A DNA stretch of 54,805 nucleotides from Duganella phyllosphaerae (GTDB taxonomy: Bacteria; Pseudomonadota; Gammaproteobacteria; Burkholderiales; Burkholderiaceae_D). Numbering within the stretch: position 1 is the stretch's first letter; every line of letters starts with the position of its first letter. The position numbers were made by a program, and so were the translations under genes. Where the stretch lies: assembly GCF_001758785.1 (NCBI RefSeq), contig NZ_LROM01000115.1, positions 1-54,805 on the forward strand. The letters run 5' to 3'. Of this stretch, positions 16,104-25,596 are shown piece by piece. Below the pieces are notes generated by a model that saw only the letters and a list, made by a program, of their open reading frames with translations, was not told the DNA's origin and did not search any database.

Positions 16104-17306
16104 TTATTCGTGGTGCAGCGCCTGCACCGGACTCAGTTGCGCGGCGCGCCAGCCCGGGTACAGCGAAGACAGCAAGGATAGCAGATAGATCACAGCGGCC
16201 GATAGCGCCACCGCCGCCCAGAACACCGGCCAGTTCAGCGTTTCGCTCATCACGCCGGTGAGCGGCAGCTGCACCAGCAACAGCAGGCCCACCAGCATGG
16301 CGCCCGAGCTGAGCAGGAATTGTTCGGCGATGATCTGGCGGTAGATGCTGCCTGACGCGGCGCCCAGCGCGCGGCGCAGGCCGATTTCCGGCGTGCGCTG
16401 CATGGTGTTTTGCCACAGCACCCCGAACAGCCCGAACGCCACCATCACCAGCAGGAAGGCGGCAATCACGGCGCCGATCTTGAGCGGCACCAATTGCAGG
16501 CTCAGCATGGATGCGCGCGCTTCGGTCAGCGGCGTGATCACCAGCGACCATTGCGGCTGCAATTGCTTGATGCGGGTGCTGAGCGCGCTCTCGAACGCGC
16601 GCGGCGTGCCGGGCCGCAGCTTGAGCATGACGATCGTCATCGCCTCCTTGCCCACGCCGGGTCGAAAACGCGGCAGCATGAACGGCACCGGGTCCATCAA
16701 CTCGCCCTGCGAGCGGAATGCGTCAACCACGCCCACCACGCGGTAGCGGGTAGGATTGTTCTCATCGCTGGGGTCGGAAAACAGTTTGCCCACGGCTGCT
16801 TTGACCGCACCGGGAAACAGGCGCTCGGCCGCCAGCTGGTTGATCACGACCGGCGTGGTGTCGGCGCCGTCGTCGGCGCTGGAAAACCAGCGCCCGCTGG
16901 CAACGCGCATGTCCATGGTCGGACCGTACTGGTCACTCGCGTCCTGGACGTCGAGGCGGATCGGTCCGGTACCGTCGGCGCGTTCGTATGTGCCAGAGCG
17001 GCGCGACATTTGGTACACGGGCAGGGCGGCAAACGCCACCTGCTCCACCTCGGGCAGGGCCAGCAGGTTGCGCTGCACCTGGTCGTAGACGGCAGCGTCG
17101 TTGACCAGCGGTTTTTCAGTGCGGATCTGCACCATCCACTGGTTGCGGTATGAAAAGCCGGTGGGCAGCTGTTGCAGCTGGACGTAGCGCGCGGCAAACG
17201 CCGCCACCGCGAACACCAGCACGAAGGCGAGCAAAATTTCCAGGCTCAGCAGCAGGTTGCGCGACTTGCGCCGCCAGATCAGTTTCAACAGTTGGCGCAG
17301 CATCAT
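16104..17306 (-). CDS. ABC transporter permease, MacB/FtsX type (second)
   Basis: A protein of 400 residues with the MacB-like layout: one N-terminal membrane helix (about 20-42), a large periplasmic domain of about 230 residues, then three C-terminal helices with the FtsX-type core (GLRRALGAASGSIYRQI). The end reads PGWRAAQLSPVQALHHE, the typical ALR-like tail of the family. The ATG at 17306 overlaps the stop of the preceding permease (ATGA), so translation is coupled. With its partner it should form a heterodimeric mechanotransmission-type exporter or lipoprotein/peptide efflux complex, not a classical importer. The substrate is unknown. Confidence 0.9.
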   Translation of the reverse strand: MMLRQLLKLIWRRKSRNLLLSLEILLAFVLVFAVAAFAARYVQLQQLPTGFSYRNQWMVQIRTEKPLVNDAAVYDQVQRNLLALPEVEQVAFAALPVYQMSRRSGTYERADGTGPIRLDVQDASDQYGPTMDMRVASGRWFSSADDGADTTPVVINQLAAERLFPGAVKAAVGKLFSDPSDENNPTRYRVVGVVDAFRSQGELMDPVPFMLPRFRPGVGKEAMTIVMLKLRPGTPRAFESALSTRIKQLQPQWSLVITPLTEARASMLSLQLVPLKIGAVIAAFLLVMVAFGLFGVLWQNTMQRTPEIGLRRALGAASGSIYRQIIAEQFLLSSGAMLVGLLLLVQLPLTGVMSETLNWPVFWAAVALSAAVIYLLSLLSSLYPGWRAAQLSPVQALHHE

Positions 17307-18550
17307 GCGGTTCCTTTCAGGGCTTGTACGGGCGCCAGGCGCGACATTTTCCAGGCCGGGATCACGCCCGACAGCACGCCGAACACCAGCGTGACCAGCA
17401 AGCCGTAACCGAACACCGCCAGGTTGAGTTGTACCCGCAGGTACGGTATCAGGCCGGAGTTTTCCAGCCACCACAGCACGCCGGCGGCCGCCGCCAGGCC
17501 GATCACGCCGCCCGCCAGGCACAGCAGCACGTTTTCCAGCACCAGCTGCGCCACCAGGTGGGCGCTGGTGGCGCCAAAGGCCTTGCGCACGCCGATCTCG
17601 CTGCTGCGCTCCAGGATGCGGCCCATGTTGAGGTTGACCAGGTTGAGCGCGGGCAGGGCCATGAACAGCAGCATCAGCACCACGATGGCGGTGAGCAGCT
17701 TGCCCACGCCGGCATCCTCGGCACGACTGGACGTGAGCGTGCGGGCAAACACCTCGAGCTTGGTATCGCCCCAGAAACGGTTGCGATCCATCTTGTTCGG
17801 ATCGACCGGCGGCACGGTGCGGGCCACGCTGATCAGTTGCTGCTTGATGGCGGGCAGGTCGGCGGCCGTGCGGCCCAGCACCATCACGGTAAACATGCCG
17901 TATGTTTCGCCCTTGTATTCGGTGGAGGGCAGGGTGGTGATCGGGGTCCAGATATCGGCGTAGGCATTCAGGTGCAGCGCATCTTCGACCACGCCGATCA
18001 CGGTAAACAGCTGGCCGCCGACGCTGACCTTCTGGTCCAGGTAGGGCAGTCCGGGAAACAGCCGGCGCGCGGTGGACGCGTTGAGCACGGCCACCATGCG
18101 GCCCTGGGCGTCATCGTCTTGCGTGGGCAGGCGGCCTGCCAGCAAGTTGAAATCGAGGATCTTCCAGTACTCGGCATCGACGCGGCGCATCATCACCTCG
18201 CTCACGCGGCCTTCCTGGTACACCGAGACCGACTGTGGAAACAGCGTGGCCGACACCGCCTCCACGCCGCCCTTGCCTTGCAGCGGTTTGAGGTACTGCT
18301 CGATCACCTTGTAGCCGAACAGGCCATTGCGGCGGTTGTCCTTGGTGGAATGGCTCGACTCCATCAAGATCATTTGCACGAAGCGCCCGCTCTTGCCTTC
18401 CACCCCGGTGGGAAAGAAGGTGTTTTGCAGCAGCGCCGTGACCACCATCAGCACCACCAGCGTGAGCACGATGCACAGCAGGTTAATCGCGGTAAACAGT
18501 TTGCGGCGCATGAACACTTTCCACGCCGTCAGCAGGTAATTCCTGAACAT
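17303..18550 (-). CDS. ABC transporter permease, MacB/FtsX type (first)
   Basis: A protein of 415 residues and paralogue of the next gene. N-terminal helix at about 18-40 (NLLCIVLTLVVLMVVTALL), a periplasmic domain of about 240 residues, and three C-terminal helices starting near residue 280. The cytoplasmic contact segment EIGVRKAFGATSAHL is the usual FtsX coupling motif for the ATPase. The C-terminus, IPAWKMSRLAPVQALKGTA, is family-typical. It begins 9 bp after the ATPase gene stop and its TGA overlaps the next ATG. Together with the adaptor and ATPase this makes a MacAB-like exporter split over two permease genes. Confidence 0.92.
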   Translation of the reverse strand: MFRNYLLTAWKVFMRRKLFTAINLLCIVLTLVVLMVVTALLQNTFFPTGVEGKSGRFVQMILMESSHSTKDNRRNGLFGYKVIEQYLKPLQGKGGVEAVSATLFPQSVSVYQEGRVSEVMMRRVDAEYWKILDFNLLAGRLPTQDDDAQGRMVAVLNASTARRLFPGLPYLDQKVSVGGQLFTVIGVVEDALHLNAYADIWTPITTLPSTEYKGETYGMFTVMVLGRTAADLPAIKQQLISVARTVPPVDPNKMDRNRFWGDTKLEVFARTLTSSRAEDAGVGKLLTAIVVLMLLFMALPALNLVNLNMGRILERSSEIGVRKAFGATSAHLVAQLVLENVLLCLAGGVIGLAAAAGVLWWLENSGLIPYLRVQLNLAVFGYGLLVTLVFGVLSGVIPAWKMSRLAPVQALKGTA

Positions 18551-18559
18551 GGCGCCCCC

Positions 18560-19222
<663 letters not shown>

Positions 19223-19232
19223 ATTGGTCCTC

Positions 19233-20480
19233 TTAGTTGTCGATGCGAACGCTGTCGCGATCCTTGTAGCGGCTGGTATCCGATGTGATCAGGCGGTCGC
19301 CCGCGCGGGCGCCTGTTAAAATTTCCACCGCCTTGCCGTCGCCGGCGCCGATGTCGAGCACGGTCTTGCGCGCCACGCCATCGCGGACCACGAACACGTC
19401 TTGCGGACCACGGCCGTTGAAGGCGGGCCCGGCGTCCACCAGCAGGGTGTGGTTCTTTTGCGCGGTAATGATGTTGACCTCCACTCGCAGCTTGTTGCGC
19501 AGCATGGCGTGGTGCGGTTCGTCGAGCACGACCAGCAGCTTGACGGTGCCGTTCTGGATCTCGGGCAGGATGGTCTGCACCACGCCTCGCAGTTTGACGT
19601 TGCCTTGCTCCACCAGCACGGCCTGGCCCGGATCGAGCGCGCGCGCATGGAAGTCCGACAGCGACGCCTCGACCTTGTAGTTGTTGGGTTCGGACACGCG
19701 CGCCAGCATCTGGCCGATCGCCACGCTGGCGCCTTCATCAGCCAGCAGCGCACTGAGCATGCCAGTGAACGGCGCCCGCACGGCGGTCTGCGCCAGCAAC
19801 TGCTGCTGCTCCTGCAACTGCTTGTTGAGGATGTTCTTTTGCAGCCGGGCGCCGTCGATATTGGTGGACGTGGCGCGGCGGCTGTCCTCGATCAGTTCCT
19901 GCTGCTGGCGCAGGGAAATCTCGTTGCGCTGAACGTTCAGTTCGGCCGTCAGCAAATCCTCGGCCGACACGCCGCCCGCCTTTCGCAAGGTCTGGTAGCG
20001 GCCCAGTTTCACGCGCGTGTCTTGCAAGTCCAGCTGCAGCAGTTCGATGGCGCTGGCCAGTTGCTTGCGTTTCTGGTCGAGCTCCTGGGTCAGCGCGACG
20101 ATGCGGTTTTCCTGCAGCGCCAGTTGTTCGCGGATGTTGTCGATCGCCAGCACCACGCTGCGATTGTCGAGCTCGAGCAGCAGGTCGCCGGTCTGCACTT
20201 GCTGGCCGAGCCGCGCATGGACCTTGCCCACCCGGCTCTGGATCGGGCTGGCCACCTGCTCCTCGTGCACCGGGATGACGATGCCGGACGCGTTGATGGT
20301 GTTGGCGATGCCGCCCGCGCGCACGGTGGCGATGGTGACGCTGTCGGCCGCAACGCTGGCGCCTACCGCGCGGTTCAGGCCCCACGCCGCCAGGCACACG
20401 CTGGCCAGCACGGCCGTAACCACCAGCGCGATGGTGGTGCGGCGGCGGGCGGTGAAGCGCGGATTGATCGGTTGGTCCAT
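19233..20480 (-). CDS. Periplasmic adaptor (HlyD/MacA-like) of the ABC exporter
   Basis: A protein of 415 residues. The ATG at 20480 (MDQPINPRF) gives a short basic N-tail, then one membrane helix (about 18-38: IALVVTAVLASVCLAAWGL), so it is anchored in the inner membrane and not a lipoprotein. Then come a half-lipoyl segment (VHEEQVASPIQSRVGKVHARLGQ), a coiled-coil hairpin of about 120 residues rich in Gln, Leu and Glu, the second half-lipoyl (VRAPFTGMLSALLADEGASV) and a beta-barrel. It is the first gene of the operon, about 35 bp downstream of a consensus sigma-54 promoter. It should bridge the permeases to an outer-membrane factor, which is not encoded here. Confidence 0.92.
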   Translation of the reverse strand: MDQPINPRFTARRRTTIALVVTAVLASVCLAAWGLNRAVGASVAADSVTIATVRAGGIANTINASGIVIPVHEEQVASPIQSRVGKVHARLGQQVQTGDLLLELDNRSVVLAIDNIREQLALQENRIVALTQELDQKRKQLASAIELLQLDLQDTRVKLGRYQTLRKAGGVSAEDLLTAELNVQRNEISLRQQQELIEDSRRATSTNIDGARLQKNILNKQLQEQQQLLAQTAVRAPFTGMLSALLADEGASVAIGQMLARVSEPNNYKVEASLSDFHARALDPGQAVLVEQGNVKLRGVVQTILPEIQNGTVKLLVVLDEPHHAMLRNKLRVEVNIITAQKNHTLLVDAGPAFNGRGPQDVFVVRDGVARKTVLDIGAGDGKAVEILTGARAGDRLITSDTSRYKDRDSVRIDN

Positions 20481-20514
20481 AAGTGTTCCGGCAAGTAAGT
20501 ATGGCGGGAACTGG

Positions 20515-20531
20515 AGCAACCACCGTGCCAG
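20515..20531 (-). promoter_or_regulatory. Sigma-54 (RpoN) promoter of the ABC-export/two-component operon
   Basis: Read on the minus strand the sequence is CTGGCACGGTGGTTGCT, which matches the sigma-54 consensus YTGGCACGRNNNTTGCW at every fixed position, with the required spacing between the -24 GG and -12 GC. Transcription would start near 20503, about 20 nt before the adaptor ATG at 20480. The operon encodes its own sigma-54 activator, so the promoter and regulator support each other. Confidence 0.9.
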
Positions 20532-20626
20532 CGGCTGTCATCATAAAAATACCTGTCGAATCAAAGTGTTAGATGGCGGCCAACATTGCAGTGCAGGCGC
20601 CCGTATGCCCGCCGCCGGGCACCACC

Positions 20627-20640
20627 GTCCGGATCCGGAC
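20627..20640. promoter_or_regulatory. Perfect 14-bp palindrome, candidate activator site
   Basis: GTCCGGATCCGGAC is a perfect 14-bp palindrome about 110 bp upstream of the sigma-54 core and 88 bp before the divergent channel gene. NtrC-type activators bind dyads roughly 100-150 bp upstream of such promoters, so this is the best candidate enhancer here. No second copy was found nearby. Confidence 0.4.
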
Positions 20641-20727
20641 ACCTGGCTGCGTGTGGAAATTTACCAACCGTGGATTCAAAACAATGTGATACCGTGGGGA
20701 CACAAAATCAACAATGCGAGGCGAGAA

Positions 20728-21552
20728 ATGACTATCAAAAACTTCGCGACTGTGCCCGGCCTGCTGAGCGTGCTCACTGCGCTGATGCTGCCCATGCTGC
20801 CCGGATCGGCCATCGCCGGCGAGGACGACGACGCCATCGTCACTGACCGTCCCGACTTCGTCGAGTCGAGCGACGTGGTGGGCAAGGGGCGCTTCCAGAT
20901 CGAAACCAGCGTTGCCGTCGAGCGCGACAAATCCAACGGTTTTAAATTGCGCACCGTCTCCACCCCCACCTTGCTGCGCCTTGGCATTGCCGAGGACTGG
21001 GAGTTGCGCGTGGAAACCGATGGTCGCATGCGCGCCACCGCCGACAACCAGGCCAGCGGCCAGCGCCTGCGCGAGAGCGGCTACGCCGACACCGCCGTCG
21101 GCGTGAAATGGCATGCGCTGGACGAGGAGGGTGCGCGGCCATCCGTGGGCGTGCTGGCGCACTGGGACCTCGATACCGGCTCGGCGCCGTTCCGCGCGCC
21201 CGGCAAGGGCGGCTCCCTGCGCGTGGTGGCCGAGTGGGAGCTGCCCGCCGACATGAGCCTGGGTGTGATGCCGGGCGTGGTGCGCCAGCGCAACGACGAC
21301 GGCCAGCGTTTTACCAGCGGCATCTTTGCCGTGGTACTGGGCAAGGAGTGGAACGACCGCCTGCGCACATTCGTTGAATATTCCGCGCAGCAAGTCGCCC
21401 ATGCGCGCGACGGCGGTTCGATCAATACGGTTGACGTGGGCGCCGCCTGGCTGCTGAGCAAATCGGTGCAGGTCGATACTGCTGTCGCGCGGGCCCTCAA
21501 TAAAAACGCCCCCGACTGGAGCTGGACGGTCGGCTTGTCGCTCAAATTCTAG
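20728..21552 (+). CDS. Outer-membrane channel-like protein (MetA/phenol-pathway transporter type)
   Basis: A protein of 274 residues. I chose the ATG at 20728 (MTIKNFATVP) because it yields a signal peptide cleaved near SAIAG and has a GAGGCGAG site upstream; the open frame extends further left without a ribosome site. The mature start EDDDAIVTDRPDFVESSDVVGKG is typical of the family named for a phenol-degradation meta-pathway channel, a group of small outer-membrane barrels. Alternating beta-strand segments end in SLKF with terminal Phe. The stop TAG overlaps the ribosome site of the following MCP gene, so the two are co-transcribed. The substrate is unknown. Confidence 0.75.
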   Translation: MTIKNFATVPGLLSVLTALMLPMLPGSAIAGEDDDAIVTDRPDFVESSDVVGKGRFQIETSVAVERDKSNGFKLRTVSTPTLLRLGIAEDWELRVETDGRMRATADNQASGQRLRESGYADTAVGVKWHALDEEGARPSVGVLAHWDLDTGSAPFRAPGKGGSLRVVAEWELPADMSLGVMPGVVRQRNDDGQRFTSGIFAVVLGKEWNDRLRTFVEYSAQQVAHARDGGSINTVDVGAAWLLSKSVQVDTAVARALNKNAPDWSWTVGLSLKF

Positions 21553-21561
21553 GAGTTCTGC

Positions 21562-23103
21562 ATGAGCTGGACCATCAAGCGGCGGTTGCTGCTCTCTAAC
21601 CTGGTGACGCTGGTGTTCGTGGGGCTGGTCGGCCTGGTCGGCTACCAGGCCGTGGCCGTAATGAGCGGGGCCATGGATGCCATCACCGTCAACGGTTCGG
21701 CCATGAAGGATCAATTGCAAGCTGACATGATGCACGACGCGCTGCGCGCCGACGTGCTGGCCGCGCGGCTGGCGGCGGACCGCAACGACGCTGCCGAAAT
21801 CAAGGGCGTGCGCGAGGACACCGCCGAGCATATCGCGCTGTTTCGCAAACTCATCGACGACATGGGCGCGGCCACCACCGACGCCGAAATCCAGCAAGCC
21901 ATGCGGCAAGTGCGCCCCGACGTTGACCGCTATCTGACCAGCGCCCAGCAGATGGTGACGTTGGCGCTGTCCGACAAGGACGCCGCCCAGGCACAGTTCG
22001 GCGCGTTCATGGAAAGCTTCCGCGTGCTCGAGAAAAGCATGTCGGGGCTGAGCGACGTCATCGAGAAGAACTCCGAGGCCACCAAGGCGGTGGGCGACGC
22101 GGCCGTCACCCGTTCGCGCTACCAGATCATCGGCTTCGCCGCGCTGGCGGCGCTGGTGTCGCTGGTGATGGGCCGCGCCCTGGCGCGCTCGATCCTGACG
22201 CCGCTGAACCAGGCGGTGGGCTTTGCCGCACGCGTGGCCCAGGGCGACCTGTCCGAGCGGATCGAGGTGGGCGACGACGACGTCTCCGAAACCGGTGTGC
22301 TCAAGCGCGCGCTGCGCGACATGAACACCAGCCTGCACCGCATCGTGAGCCAGGTGCGCGGCGGCACCGACGCCATCGCGCTCGCCTCGGGCGAGATCGC
22401 GGCCGGCAATATGGACCTGTCGGCGCGCACCGAATCGCAAGCGAGTTCGCTTGAAGAAACGGCCTCGTCGATGGAAGAGATGACCACGATGGTCCATCAC
22501 AACACCCGCCACGCCAACGAAGCCAATACCCTGGCGGCATCGGCCACCGACGTGGCCGTGCGTGGCGGCGCCGTGATGACCGAAGTGGTGGCCACCATGG
22601 CGAAAATTAACGCGTCGTCGCAGCGCATCGTCGACATCATCGGCGTGATCGAGGGCATCGCCTTCCAGACCAATATCCTGGCGCTGAACGCTGCCGTGGA
22701 AGCTGCGCGCGCCGGCGAACAGGGCCGGGGCTTCGCGGTGGTGGCGTCCGAAGTGCGCGGACTGGCGCAGCGGTCGGACGCGGCTGCCAAGGAAATCAAG
22801 CTGCTGATCGACGCCTCCGCCGGCCAGGTGGAAGCGGGCAGCGCGCTGGTGGGCCAGGCCGGCGGCACCATGGACGAAGTGGTGGCCAGCATCGGCCGCG
22901 TCAACGCCATCGTGCGCGACATCGCCAGCTCCAGCCGCGAGCAGGAACTGGGCATCGACCAGGTCAACCAGGCCATTGTCAGCATCGACAGCGCCACCCA
23001 GCAAAACGCCGCGCTGGTGGAGCAGGCTGCCGCTGCCGCCGGCGCGCTGCAGGAACAGGCTGATCAACTGGCGGGCGTGGTGCAGGTATTCCGGCTGGCG
23101 TGA
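21562..23103 (+). CDS. Methyl-accepting chemotaxis protein
   Basis: A protein of 513 residues with AGGAG 6 nt before the ATG. TM1 (about 12-33), a periplasmic helical domain of about 155 residues, TM2 (about 190-210), HAMP (ending AARVAQGDLSERIEVG), then a signalling hairpin with the conserved tip (GIAFQTNILALNAAVEAARA then GEQGRGFAVVA). The ligand domain is Asp/Ala-rich and of four-helix-bundle type. No C-terminal CheR-binding pentapeptide is seen. It lies in an operon with the upstream channel-like gene and probably the downstream receiver gene (82 bp later). It resembles the 11645 MCP in the cytoplasmic half, but the sensing halves differ. Confidence 0.93.
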   Translation: MSWTIKRRLLLSNLVTLVFVGLVGLVGYQAVAVMSGAMDAITVNGSAMKDQLQADMMHDALRADVLAARLAADRNDAAEIKGVREDTAEHIALFRKLIDDMGAATTDAEIQQAMRQVRPDVDRYLTSAQQMVTLALSDKDAAQAQFGAFMESFRVLEKSMSGLSDVIEKNSEATKAVGDAAVTRSRYQIIGFAALAALVSLVMGRALARSILTPLNQAVGFAARVAQGDLSERIEVGDDDVSETGVLKRALRDMNTSLHRIVSQVRGGTDAIALASGEIAAGNMDLSARTESQASSLEETASSMEEMTTMVHHNTRHANEANTLAASATDVAVRGGAVMTEVVATMAKINASSQRIVDIIGVIEGIAFQTNILALNAAVEAARAGEQGRGFAVVASEVRGLAQRSDAAAKEIKLLIDASAGQVEAGSALVGQAGGTMDEVVASIGRVNAIVRDIASSSREQELGIDQVNQAIVSIDSATQQNAALVEQAAAAAGALQEQADQLAGVVQVFRLA

Positions 23104-23185
23104 CGGCAACATTTCTTGGTGTCATCGTAAGATGAGACCATGCTATGATTTGAGCAACCTCAACACGCGATCTGGAGCGCTCGAT

Positions 23186-23590
23186 ATGGAAGCCGGGACG
23201 GGGAAAAGGCTGGCGGGCCTGCAGTTGCTGCTGGTAGAGGACAATTTTCTCAATCAGCAAATCGCCTGTGAATTGCTGCAAGCCGAGGGCGCGGTGGTCA
23301 CCGTGGCCAATGACGGCGCCGAAGGCCTGGCCTGCGTCGCCGGTTGCGGCCCCGGCGGGTTCAATGCGATATTGATGGACATGCAAATGCCGGTGATGGA
23401 CGGCTACGAGGCCACGCGCCGCCTGCGCGCCCAAGGCTACACCAGCCTGCCGATCCTGGCGCTGACCGCCCACGTGCTCGACGCCGAGCGCGAGGTATGC
23501 CGCGCAGCCGGCATCGACGATTTCATCGCCAAACCGATCGACTTCGATGAACTGATCGGCACCGTGGCGCGCCACTGCGGTTGCGCGTGA
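23186..23590 (+). CDS. Stand-alone receiver (CheY-like) protein
   Basis: A protein of 134 residues consisting of one receiver domain. Acidic pocket LLLVEDNFLNQQ (about residues 14-25), phosphoacceptor Asp in ILMDMQMPVMDG (about residue 66), conserved Thr/Ala in LALTAH and Lys in FIAKPID. The VEDNxxNQ form is typical of receivers cut from hybrid histidine kinases rather than of chemotaxis CheY. There is no output domain. The ATG at 23186 follows CTGGAGC by 9 nt. It lies just downstream of an MCP gene, which suggests a signalling partner role, but the cognate kinase is not in this window. Confidence 0.88.
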   Translation: MEAGTGKRLAGLQLLLVEDNFLNQQIACELLQAEGAVVTVANDGAEGLACVAGCGPGGFNAILMDMQMPVMDGYEATRRLRAQGYTSLPILALTAHVLDAEREVCRAAGIDDFIAKPIDFDELIGTVARHCGCA

Positions 23591-23628
23591 GGTAGTTTAG
23601 ATATCGCAAGAAATCGTTTTCATATAAG

Positions 23629-23646
23629 CTTGGCATTTTTGCCAAG
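23629..23646 (+). promoter_or_regulatory. Stem-loop overlapping the ribosome site of the DUF418 gene
   Basis: CTTGGCA-TTTT-TGCCAAG ends inside the AAGGA (23644-23648) that precedes the ATG at 23659. The 7-bp stem could partly sequester the ribosome site. Confidence 0.4.
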
Positions 23647-23658
23647 GATACGCCGACC

Positions 23659-24831
23659 ATGAACGCGCCTTCTTCCCGCCTGGACCTGCTCGACGCCCTG
23701 CGCGGCTTCGCCATCGTCTCGATCATGCTGCTGCATAATATCGAGCATTTCGATCTCTATTTCACGCCGCAGGGCGCGCCAGCCTGGTTGGCAGCGGTCG
23801 ATAAAGTGGTGTGGGACAGCATGTTCTTCCTGTTCGGCGGCAAATCGTACGCGATCTTTGCGCTGCTGTTCGGCGTCACTTTCTATATCCAGTTCCAGCA
23901 TCGCGCCCAACGCGGCGAAGATTTCCGGCCGCGCTATGCGTGGCGCATGGTGCTGTTGCTGGGCTTTGGCCTGTTCAATTCCATGGTGTATCACGGCGAT
24001 ATCCTGAGCCTGTACGCGGTGCTCGGTTTGGCGCTGATTCCCGTCGCACGACTGCGCAGTGCATTGGTTCTGGTCATTGCCGTGATATTGCTGCTGCAGC
24101 CGTATGCGTGGCTGGAGTGGTATATGGCTTTATCGGCGCCGAATGAAAAACTGGCCGATCCGGCATCGTGGGCTTATTTTGGCCGCGCCAACGACTATAT
24201 GAAACACGGATCGATTGCCGACGTGTGGATCGGTAATCTCACCAACGGCAAGACCGGTGTGATTTTATGGAGCTGGGAGAATGGCCGTCTGTTCCAGATT
24301 CCCGCGCTGTTCATGCTGGGAATGCTGGCCGGCAGGGCAGGCTGGTTTGCGTTGTCGGAAGAAAATAAACGGCGCTGGTGGCGCGTGCTGTTTCTGGCGG
24401 TGGTGGCGTTTATTCCCTTGTATTTGATCAAGTCGTCGTCCGGCAACTGGAATGTCGGTCCGGCTTTGGAACGGCCGTTGCTGATCATTATTACCTCGTG
24501 GTCAAACCTGGCCTTCATGGCGATATTGGTCGCCTGTTTTAGCCTGGTATTTTATGCCCGTCCCGCGCTGGCATTTTTCTCGCCCCTGGGCCGCATGAGC
24601 TTGACCAGTTATGTCGTGCAATCGGTGGTCGGCACCGCGCTGTATTACGGCTATGGGCTGGGACTGTACCAGCACACGGGAGCCACCCTGGCGCTGGCGG
24701 TCGGCATCGTGCTGGCGCTGGCCCAGCGCCAGTTCAGCGTGTGGTGGCTGCGTTCCCATGCGCAGGGACCACTTGAAGCGTTGTGGCATCGCGCGACCTG
24801 GGCAGGACAGACGCGCCGGAAATTGGCGTGA
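23659..24831 (+). CDS. DUF418 family integral membrane protein
   Basis: A protein of 390 residues with about ten hydrophobic segments. The N-terminus SRLDLLDALRGFAIVSIMLLHN is the family's recognisable first helix, which resembles that of acyltransferase-3 proteins (LDxLRGxAI). FFLFGGKSYAIFALLFGVTF follows, then a C-terminal block with FFSPLGRMSLTSYVVQS and FSVWWLRSHAQGPLEALWR, the conserved DUF418 ending. The role is unproven; the family is often linked to transport or surface glycan chemistry. The ATG follows AAGGA. It is transcribed singly and converges with the YigZ gene. Confidence 0.88.
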   Translation: MNAPSSRLDLLDALRGFAIVSIMLLHNIEHFDLYFTPQGAPAWLAAVDKVVWDSMFFLFGGKSYAIFALLFGVTFYIQFQHRAQRGEDFRPRYAWRMVLLLGFGLFNSMVYHGDILSLYAVLGLALIPVARLRSALVLVIAVILLLQPYAWLEWYMALSAPNEKLADPASWAYFGRANDYMKHGSIADVWIGNLTNGKTGVILWSWENGRLFQIPALFMLGMLAGRAGWFALSEENKRRWWRVLFLAVVAFIPLYLIKSSSGNWNVGPALERPLLIIITSWSNLAFMAILVACFSLVFYARPALAFFSPLGRMSLTSYVVQSVVGTALYYGYGLGLYQHTGATLALAVGIVLALAQRQFSVWWLRSHAQGPLEALWHRATWAGQTRRKLA

Positions 24832-24887
24832 ACGGACTGCTTTTGAGCGTGCCTGGAGCCGCTGGCAGCACTGCCGGTCTGCCGGGT

Positions 24888-25484
24888 TTACTCGTCGTCG
24901 GGAGCCATCCAGCTAATGCGACCGTGGCCTGATTCGTTCAGGCGCGCTATCAGCGCTTGAGCACCGGTATCGGCCATGCTGAATTCGAAACGGACATCGT
25001 TGCCATGGGCGACATTCTCCAGCACGGCGGCGCTTGACTCCAGTTCGCGCCGTATCATGCCTTCCAGCGCATACGGCGCGGTGCAGATTAAAAAGCGTTG
25101 CTTGATAATGGCGATTTTCTCGGCTTTTAATAAGGCCTGGGCCACGCTGTCGGTATAAGCGCGCACCAGGCCGCCGGCGCCGAGTTTCACGCCGCCAAAA
25201 TAGCGCACCACTGTTGCCAATACGCCTTCGAGATCCTGGTGTCTTAATACATCGAGCATGGGCCGGCCGGCGGTACCACTCGGTTCCCCATCATCGACTG
25301 CCGCCGATTGGCCACCGGCCAATAATGCCCAGCACACGTGCGCCGCTTGCGGATGCTGCGCCCATAACTGCGCGACGATCTTTTGCGCAGCGGCGCGATC
25401 GGTCATGGGCTGTACGCAGGCAATAAAGCGGCTTTTCTTGATCAGCAATTCGTGCTGGACGGGATTGATAATTGTTTGGGGCAT
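24888..25484 (-). CDS. YigZ/IMPACT family protein
   Basis: A protein of 198 residues from the ATG at 25484 (MPQTIINPVQ); an in-frame ATG at 25514 would add ten residues, and neither has a strong ribosome site. The N-terminal IMPACT domain is clear: KKSRFIACVQPM near residue 15, then SAAVDDGEPSGTAGRPML and VVRYFGGVKLGAGGLVRAY. A smaller C-terminal domain of about 65 residues (DUF1949-like) follows. The eukaryotic relative IMPACT regulates GCN2; the bacterial role is not settled, though ribosome or nucleotide binding has been suggested. It is divergent from the SUV3-like helicase and converges with the DUF418 gene. Confidence 0.9.
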   Translation of the reverse strand: MPQTIINPVQHELLIKKSRFIACVQPMTDRAAAQKIVAQLWAQHPQAAHVCWALLAGGQSAAVDDGEPSGTAGRPMLDVLRHQDLEGVLATVVRYFGGVKLGAGGLVRAYTDSVAQALLKAEKIAIIKQRFLICTAPYALEGMIRRELESSAAVLENVAHGNDVRFEFSMADTGAQALIARLNESGHGRISWMAPDDE

Positions 25485-25596
25485 ATTCGGCACAGCAACG
25501 GTAAACCGGGCCATGGTGCCAGAAACGGCCGGGAAAGACAAAAAACGCGGCAGTGGCGGCGCGATATAATAATGTTTCCAGAAACCGGAAGCGACC

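Noticed and set aside
20569..23112. An 847-codon minus-strand frame opposite the channel and MCP genes
   Set aside because: A shadow of two well-supported genes; no domain or ribosome site.
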